A stretch of DNA of 11,740 nucleotides from JBMNOI01 sp050942995 (lineage in GTDB: Bacteria; Chloroflexota; Anaerolineae; UBA1429). A program made the translations under genes and the position numbers. The DNA lies in contig JBMNOI010000120.1 of NCBI GenBank assembly GCA_050942995.1, forward strand, positions 1-11,740, read 5' to 3'. The notes under the pieces are model-generated. The model was not told where the DNA came from. It did not search any database and saw only the letters and a program-made list of their open reading frames with translations. How positions within the stretch are numbered: position 1 is the first letter of the stretch; every line of letters starts with the position of its first letter. This document shows positions 8,001 to 11,740 of the stretch, in pieces.

Positions 8001-8174
8001 CACATACACCACCATCGAGGGGCGGTTCTCTTCAAATTCGCGAACCTTTTCCGCCGTAAGGGGCACACCTCGCGTAAAGGTGCCCACCCACCCGTCGTCA
8101 CTGGCGTTCCACATGGCGGCGATACCCTCGGCATCGCGATCGATATCCATCGGACGGATGATGACGTCTGACAT
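5043..8174 (-). CDS. GNAT acetyltransferase fused to beta-sandwich (NEW3-like) and mutarotase-like domains
   Basis: The protein has 1043 residues. Residues 1 to about 160 are a GNAT domain: it opens VIIRPMDIDRDAEGIAAMWN, has the acceptor-side strand YVAEVDGEIAGYCSFW (57-72), and carries the acetyl-CoA loop YQGRSIGRRL (93-102). Residues of about 205-325 and 326-430 look like two Ig-like beta-sandwiches. The second (LRPGSADEVRIQLHSE..., GVYSLPLRVAG) resembles the NPCBM-associated NEW3 domain of sugar hydrolases. About 440-690 and 780-1043 are long beta-rich stretches; the last (ATRMVVAPGFGPSVISW, YPWFGGIHSIL) resembles a galactose-mutarotase fold. No signal peptide or membrane segment is seen, so it should be cytoplasmic. 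ATG 8174 is chosen over ATG 8204 because GGAG lies 6 bases upstream and the GNAT fold begins at once. It is divergent from the GH95 gene. The GNAT call is firm; the other domains and the acetyl acceptor are inferred. Confidence 0.82.
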   Translation of the reverse strand: MSDVIIRPMDIDRDAEGIAAMWNASDDGWVGTFTRGVPLTAEKVREFEENRPSMVVYVAEVDGEIAGYCSFWNGHHGLHNEGYLALLNVSGKYQGRSIGRRLIQATIERSVQEGWQRQTLGTWSANFRAVPTYKKTGHFWTPDSSVWMQNFIPGALQMPLARPFFDRHDWYTCYVPELTQSEDDQQWEGLRVFTQRWRAGDESLTIWIDREARAPVAVETDDLQVAALIGEIEPLVGQEVPLRWRVINKSDEPLAVRVDARGDTGLTIDHREEWTVAPGETVVRKARVKVTPEIRLDDDGNAPSVRSIVSVNGREVELFSGVRARKPLSLDIIPGNVALRPGSADEVRIQLHSEMDRDLQVTVQCAPPPGVAVETLPQTVTVPARGHVSLPVQIAAAEEGVYSLPLRVAGKEGEELRPLNETLTLFCLDVGGLLGHREGSSVRLETDMLRVRVNGHSGDIVIESKADDRQLAEVSARIGPPYYAGEFERNGFSLHLTEAGGRATVHLYAEAAHEPGLFFHQEFTLTPIGLGVLRSYLENRTTQPVTRRVRTNISHNDREGYVALPLVRGTVCAPANEFPVTWQEVTRDPADYAEPWTAWEKRDGVLAVAWEDTTDLVDNGRGMALRSVELSAPAGGRSSAMQLTLYAGPGDWCIAREMVLRHPGGRLGDPPAVRRPGLARVEPAVIFTPADEVDARLRVDTVSRRSMDGRVTLTTDEGLSVDPATLDVAGLVDGKDRDEALRLTLAGSDPGVWRGTAHLSLPMCEERRDFAVVRLGDGRPVQVEAETRSGQSVWVMDNGATRMVVAPGFGPSVISWTRHGEEGDNLYSFFPEPRGFSWTYPWFGGIHSILQPVEFWGNTGYLHLESIDGEPVEARDDRGITWRGVRLSTRPQKRELRDIAVQIDLLTVGGSNVLKYIYRLTNLRATEQTVLAGNIVTAALGATPDALVLWGENVRQEPGPFSAWIDNQRWGALTHEPTGRTLIMVGKQSNVVLNNTGKDGNTLSAMQTVRLSGHETCELVWYLALVDDDEMARRYLVLRDVEG

Positions 8175-8231
8175 ACTCTGCTCCGCTTTCTTTCGATGTT
8201 GCATAAGACGCTCTCGGCTTTGCGAAACGAT

Positions 8232-8276
8232 ATTATACGCCTGCCCTATCGATTCTGCGAATGACGGGCTTTTTTT
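8232..8276 (-). promoter_or_regulatory. Sigma70-like promoter for the GNAT-fusion gene
   Basis: On the - strand TTCGCA (8261-8256) and a perfect TATAAT (8237-8232) are 18 bases apart. A run of seven A (8276-8270) lies just upstream of the -35, like an UP element. The expected start near 8225 leaves a leader of about 50 bases before ATG 8174. Confidence 0.65.
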
Positions 8277-8327
8277 CTCGCAAACGCTGTCGCATCATCC
8301 TGCCCGGCGGGCGAATCTCCCTCACAC

Positions 8328-8358
8328 AAAAGGGCGCCGGAGCAGCTGCTCCGGCGCC
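8328..8358 (-). terminator. Intrinsic terminator downstream of the ATP-grasp relic
   Basis: Bases 8333-8358 are a perfect 26-base palindrome (11-bp stem, AGCT loop). On the - strand it is followed after one C by TTTT (8331-8328) and GTG. This is a textbook rho-independent terminator. It sits 30 bases past the relic's TAG and upstream of the GNAT-fusion promoter, which it insulates. Confidence 0.8.
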
Positions 8359-8388
8359 AGTTACGCACTGCTCTATCTCGACAGCTCG

Positions 8389-8620
8389 CTATCTTCCGTT
8401 TGGGCCGTCCAGCCCATAGCGATGGGCGGCCTGATGCAAGATCTCCAGAATCAGCCGGTTGTACGATACCCCTTCGCCCGGGCGGCCAGAACGATATCGC
8501 TGTATGTGGGATTGAGCCCCGGCAGGGTGTTGATCTCCAACAGACAAGGGCGGCCCTCGTCGTCCGGCCAAAAGTCCACCCGCGCTTGTATCGCGCGCGA
8601 TTCACAGTAGCAAATGGCAG
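8389..8620 (-). pseudogene. C-terminal relic of a D-alanine--D-alanine ligase-like ATP-grasp gene, frameshifted
   Basis: Reading the - strand from about 8620, one frame gives CESRAIQARVDFWPDDEGRP, then CLLEINTLPGLNPTYSD, then IVLAARAKG. The match then continues in another frame as VSYNRLILEILHQAAHRYGL up to TAG at 8389. The switch falls at a run of four G (8472-8469 on the - strand); one extra G would restore a single frame. The pattern is that of the Ddl C-terminal ATP-grasp region. The Asp of RVDF, the Glu of EIN 13 residues later, and the Asn two after that match the metal ligands D257, E270 and N272 of E. coli DdlB in spacing. The rest of the enzyme (over 200 residues) is absent. Upstream in the same frame there is no start codon, only a TGA near 8672, and the GH95 promoter takes its place. 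It is therefore a truncated, dead remnant. The 5' boundary is uncertain by about 40 bases. Confidence 0.72.
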
Positions 8621-8651
8621 TGTGGTGCGATCTGTTCCGATGCGCTACCGA

Positions 8652-8680
8652 TTGGTAATCCCTTCATCTCTGACTACAAT
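8652..8680 (+). promoter_or_regulatory. Sigma70-like promoter for the GH95 gene
   Basis: TTGGTA (8652-8657) and TACAAT (8675-8680) are separated by exactly 17 bases. The expected start near 8687 leaves a leader of about 50 bases, with AAGGAGG (8726-8732) just before ATG 8739. Confidence 0.65.
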
Positions 8681-8738
8681 AGAGCCGGCCCAACGCCGGG
8701 CCTCACTCCGCCACCTCGATCTTGCAAGGAGGCAATCC

Positions 8739-10979
8739 ATGCCGCGGTCTCTACCCTGGCGATTTCCGGCGACCACCACACACGATGGCATTCCTTTGGG
8801 CAACGGTCTTTTCGGTGCCCTGCTCTGGGGCGACGGGGATGCACTACGCATGACCATCAACCGCGCCGACTACTGGGATCATCGTGGCGGCGTGGCGTTC
8901 GGCCCCGAGGCCACCTATACCAACCTGCGGCGTTGGCTGGAGGCCGGCGACGAAGACAACCTGCGCCGTGTATTCGAGGGGCAGGGGCTCGGTCGTCCGG
9001 ACGAACCGCCTCGTCCAACCCGCCTGCCCATGGGCCGAATCGATCTATCCCTGCCCGAAAACACGCCCCACCCAACGGGAGAGCTGGATATGGCCGCGGG
9101 CGCAGCCCGGATCACCTGGCCCACGCCCGTCCCCACCACACTGGAAGCGGTGCCCTCCCGCGGGCGAGCGTTGCTGGCAGTCCGTATGCGTGGACCGGGG
9201 ACCTCTATCATACAGCCTGCCTCTCACCCGCCCGACGCCGCCCCGGTGTGCGACTATTACAAATCCTATGGCATCCCCCCGGCGCGCATACTCGACGGCG
9301 AGAGTCGCAACGATCGCGGCGGCTGGATTCAGGAGCTCCCCGCCGATCCGACGCTGGCCGTCGTCTGGGTATTGCATCGACAGGATGACGAGGCCCAACT
9401 GTATGTGGCGGCCGAGTATGGCGCCACACCGGATGAAGCGCTGGCCCGTGCCGGAGAGACGCTGTCGTGGGCCGAGGAGCGCGGATACGCCGGACTGGCC
9501 GACGATGAAGCCGCATGGTGGCGGCGTTACTGGCAAAAAGCCGCCCGCATCACCGTGCCCGATGCCGCCCTGCAGGAACTGTACGATCTGGGCCTGTACA
9601 AGCTGGCGGGGCTCTCCTGGCCGGGCACTCCGGCTGCCTCGCTACAGGGTCCCTGGGTCGAGGAATACCGCATGCCCCCCTGGAGCGCCGATTATCACTT
9701 TAATATCAATGTGCAGGAATGCTACTGGCCGGCGTTCGGCGCCAACTGTCTGGAGGCTATCGAGCCGTTATGGGCGATGATCGGCGATTGGGAGCCCATA
9801 TTGCGGCGCAACGCCCGATTGTTTCTAGACATCGACGACGGATTGATGCTCAATCATGCGGTGGACGATCGTTGCACCACAATGGGCGGCTTTTGGACGG
9901 GCGCCATCGACCACGGCTCCACCGCCTGGGTGGCCCAGCTCATGTGGCAATACTACCTGTACACACAGGATCGACGTTTCCTGGCCGATACCGCCTACCC
10001 GTTTATGGCGGGCGTCATGCGCGTGTACGAGGCCATGCTGGAACGCTCCTCCGACGGCGCCTATCACCTGCCGGTGAGCGTCTCGCCCGAGTATGGCGGT
10101 TCGGCCATGTGGGCCTGGGGACGCAACGCCAGCTTTCAACTGGCCATCATCCATTATCTCTGCCGCGCGCTCGTGCGCGCCGCGGCCGTGCTGAATATCG
10201 AGGACGGCGATGTCGCCCGCTGGCGCGACATCGCCATGAACACGCCGCGCGGCAGCATCGCCGACCTCGGTCAGGGCGACGAGCTGCAATTGTGGGACGG
10301 CCAGCCCCTGGCCGAAAGCCATCGGCATCACTCGCACCTGGCGGGACTGTATCCCTTTGATCTGTTCGATCCTCATCATTCGATAGACGACCTGGCGCTG
10401 TTGCGCCGCTCGATGCGAACCTGGACGCGAATGGGCATGGGGGCCTGGTCGGGCTGGTGCCTGCCCTGGGCGGCCATTCTGTGGGCGCGGATGCACCAGG
10501 GCGAGCGCGCCGCCTTGATTCTGCACGAATTCTGGCATACATTCATGACGTCAGGCCGCGCCACCACCCACGATGCCACAGTGCCCGGCCTGACGGTGAT
10601 CGACGGAAACGCGGATGTCATGCAGATCGAGGCCGCCATGGGCGCCGCCGCGGCGGTCATCGAGATGGTGCTTCATACCGCAGCGGGAACCATGTATCTG
10701 TTCCCTGCAGTGCCTGCAAGCTGGGACCCTATCCGTTTCGACGGCGTGCGTGCCGAGGGGGCGTTCCTGGTATCGGCCGAACGCCGTGGTGGGCTCACCC
10801 GCTGGGCGCGGGTACAGGCCACCGCTCCGGGCGCGCTGTGTCTGGCGGCCCCCTTTGACGGGCGGGCGACCCGGATCACGAGCAGCCGCGGCGCCGTGCG
10901 CGAAACGTATGATATGGTGATTCATCAGGAGATGGCGGCGGGAGAGACGCTCTATCTCACGCCGGTTGATTCTCGATAA
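8739..10979 (+). CDS. GH95-family glycoside hydrolase (alpha-L-fucosidase-like)
   Basis: GH95 enzymes are inverting hydrolases of terminal alpha-1,2-L-fucosyl or related L-galactosyl residues, with an N-terminal beta-sandwich, an (alpha/alpha)6 barrel and a small C-terminal beta domain. At 746 residues this fits. It shows PLGNGLFGALLWGDGDALRMTINRADYW (19-46), FNINVQECYWPAFGANCLEA (321-340), SPEYG (449-453), HRHHSHLAGLYP (528-539), and IDGNADVMQIEAAMGAAAAVIEMV (621-644). Against Bifidobacterium AfcA, N322/N324 match the N421/N423 pair, E451 the acid E566, and D622 the activating D766, aligned by eye. No signal peptide is present, so it probably acts in the cytoplasm on imported oligosaccharides. 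ATG 8739 is chosen because AAGGAGG lies 6 bases upstream and the family's N-terminus begins there; the longer open frame back to 8400 runs antisense through the ATP-grasp relic. It heads a + strand operon. Exact sugar specificity is unknown. Confidence 0.88.
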   Translation: MPRSLPWRFPATTTHDGIPLGNGLFGALLWGDGDALRMTINRADYWDHRGGVAFGPEATYTNLRRWLEAGDEDNLRRVFEGQGLGRPDEPPRPTRLPMGRIDLSLPENTPHPTGELDMAAGAARITWPTPVPTTLEAVPSRGRALLAVRMRGPGTSIIQPASHPPDAAPVCDYYKSYGIPPARILDGESRNDRGGWIQELPADPTLAVVWVLHRQDDEAQLYVAAEYGATPDEALARAGETLSWAEERGYAGLADDEAAWWRRYWQKAARITVPDAALQELYDLGLYKLAGLSWPGTPAASLQGPWVEEYRMPPWSADYHFNINVQECYWPAFGANCLEAIEPLWAMIGDWEPILRRNARLFLDIDDGLMLNHAVDDRCTTMGGFWTGAIDHGSTAWVAQLMWQYYLYTQDRRFLADTAYPFMAGVMRVYEAMLERSSDGAYHLPVSVSPEYGGSAMWAWGRNASFQLAIIHYLCRALVRAAAVLNIEDGDVARWRDIAMNTPRGSIADLGQGDELQLWDGQPLAESHRHHSHLAGLYPFDLFDPHHSIDDLALLRRSMRTWTRMGMGAWSGWCLPWAAILWARMHQGERAALILHEFWHTFMTSGRATTHDATVPGLTVIDGNADVMQIEAAMGAAAAVIEMVLHTAAGTMYLFPAVPASWDPIRFDGVRAEGAFLVSAERRGGLTRWARVQATAPGALCLAAPFDGRATRITSSRGAVRETYDMVIHQEMAAGETLYLTPVDSR

Positions 10980-11009
10980 AGATCCACCCAAACATCAGGA
11001 GGCGTTGAC

Positions 11010-11696
11010 ATGGATGACACGTTGAAGAAACTACAGGCAGCAAACCCCGGGCTCAATATCCTGCCGATCACAGACCCCGAGCTGGAACGTTTCGGCCGGC
11101 TGCTGGACTATGACGCCGGTGAGATGATTGCCCGCACCAAAGCCATCCTGCCCGAGGCCGAGCGCGTGGTGTACGAAGCGTCAGTGCCGGCATTGGAAGA
11201 GCCCTCAGCGCTAAACACCATCATCTTTCAAGAAGTCTACGGCGGCATGCCCATGCAGGTGGGCTGGTGCTACGGCCACAACCTGGGGATGGGCGGCCTG
11301 GAGTATCACAAGGGCGCCGAGGTGAACGTCTGCGTGACCGACACGATCTTTTTGCTGGGCAGCGTGCTGGACGTCAAGTTTGGCGACGAGATCGTGTTCG
11401 ATACCGCCAACGTGAGGGCTTTTTATGCCCCCGAAGGCAGTGTGGTCGAGTTTGCCCCGTGGAACCTGCACCTGGCGCCGATCCACGTGCGCGAAGGCGG
11501 CAGCTTCTGCACGCTGGTCTATCTGCCCAAAGGCACCAACGAACGGCTGCCTTTTACGGTGGAAAAGACCGGTGAGGCGCGCCTGCTGACGGCGGTGAAC
11601 AAGTGGCTCATCGCCCATCCCAGCTCTCAGCGCATGGTCGAGCGCGGCGTCTATGCCGGCATGGTGGGCGACGACATCGTCATCAAGCCGATTTAA
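11010..11696 (+). CDS. DUF4867-type cupin-like protein
   Basis: This 228-residue soluble protein has a pattern I recall for DUF4867: GWCYGHNLGMGGLEYHKGAEVNVCV (about 86-110), TDTIFLLGSVLDVKFGD, then AFYAPEGSVVEFAPWNLHLAPIHV and LVYLPKGTNERLP. The middle is beta-rich and carries the His/Glu spacing of a cupin-like metal site (H90, E98, H100, and a later His in NLHLAPIH), so a sugar-binding or isomerase-like role is possible. No function is established to my knowledge. AGGAGG at 10997-11002 is 7 bases before the ATG, and the gene begins 30 bases after the GH95 stop, so the two are almost surely one transcript. The context suggests a role in handling the sugar released by the GH95 enzyme; that is inference. 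Confidence 0.75.
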   Translation: MDDTLKKLQAANPGLNILPITDPELERFGRLLDYDAGEMIARTKAILPEAERVVYEASVPALEEPSALNTIIFQEVYGGMPMQVGWCYGHNLGMGGLEYHKGAEVNVCVTDTIFLLGSVLDVKFGDEIVFDTANVRAFYAPEGSVVEFAPWNLHLAPIHVREGGSFCTLVYLPKGTNERLPFTVEKTGEARLLTAVNKWLIAHPSSQRMVERGVYAGMVGDDIVIKPI

Positions 11697-11734
11697 GAAC
11701 ACTTTGGTTTGAGAACTAAAAGAGGGGCGAGCGT

Positions 11735-11740
11735 ATGCTC
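11735..11740 (+). CDS. Probable start of a further operon gene, cut by the window edge
   Basis: ATG at 11735 is preceded by GAGGGG at 11722-11727, seven bases upstream, and lies 38 bases after the DUF4867 stop with no terminator between. Only two codons are visible (Met-Leu), so no product can be named. Confidence 0.4.

Noticed and set aside
8270..8276. T7 run on the + strand suggesting a second terminator
   Set aside because: Only a 4-bp stem with a long loop lies upstream. The run is better read as the A-tract upstream of the - strand -35 element.
8400..8738. 113-codon upstream extension of the GH95 reading frame
   Set aside because: It runs antisense through the ATP-grasp relic and across the promoter, whereas ATG 8739 has a strong Shine-Dalgarno site and fits the family N-terminus.

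Overview
The window is high-GC bacterial DNA from an organism with peptidoglycan (a MurJ flippase, plus a decayed D-Ala-D-Ala ligase-like gene) and with lipoproteins joined to long Pro/Thr/Ser linkers. This style, and the set of sugar-related proteins, would fit a member of the Chloroflexota (Anaerolineae-like). That assignment is an impression from protein style, not something the window proves.

Layout. Bases 1-518 carry the 3' part of a LOG-type nucleotide phosphoribohydrolase gene on the + strand. Bases 519-780 are a non-coding, repeat-like spacer holding one perfect AT-rich hairpin and a set of nested GC-rich inverted repeats. The - strand then reads, in transcription order from 8174 down to 781: a 1043-residue fusion of a GNAT acetyltransferase with beta-sandwich and mutarotase-like regions; a class V aminotransferase; a lipoprotein with a possible TIM-barrel hydrolase domain; and MurJ. 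A sigma70-like promoter (8232-8261) lies in front of this set. Gaps of 145, 157 and 36 bases separate the genes, so one long transcript is possible but not shown.

Bases 8175-8738 are a divergent control region. They contain the - strand promoter, a strong intrinsic terminator (8328-8358), and a frameshifted C-terminal relic of a D-alanine--D-alanine ligase-like ATP-grasp gene (about 8389-8620, - strand). They end with a good promoter (8652-8680) for the + strand set. That set is a GH95-type alpha-L-fucosidase-like enzyme (8739-10979), followed after 30 bases by a DUF4867-type cupin-like protein (11010-11696) and, 38 bases on, the probable start of another gene at 11735.

How they may work together. 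The + strand pair looks like a small sugar-catabolism unit: an apparently cytoplasmic GH95 enzyme and a small beta-sandwich partner of unknown role. The divergently transcribed GNAT fusion carries carbohydrate-type folds and may belong to the same sugar theme. The least familiar objects here are that fusion, the lipoprotein, and the ATP-grasp relic that no single open reading frame would reveal.
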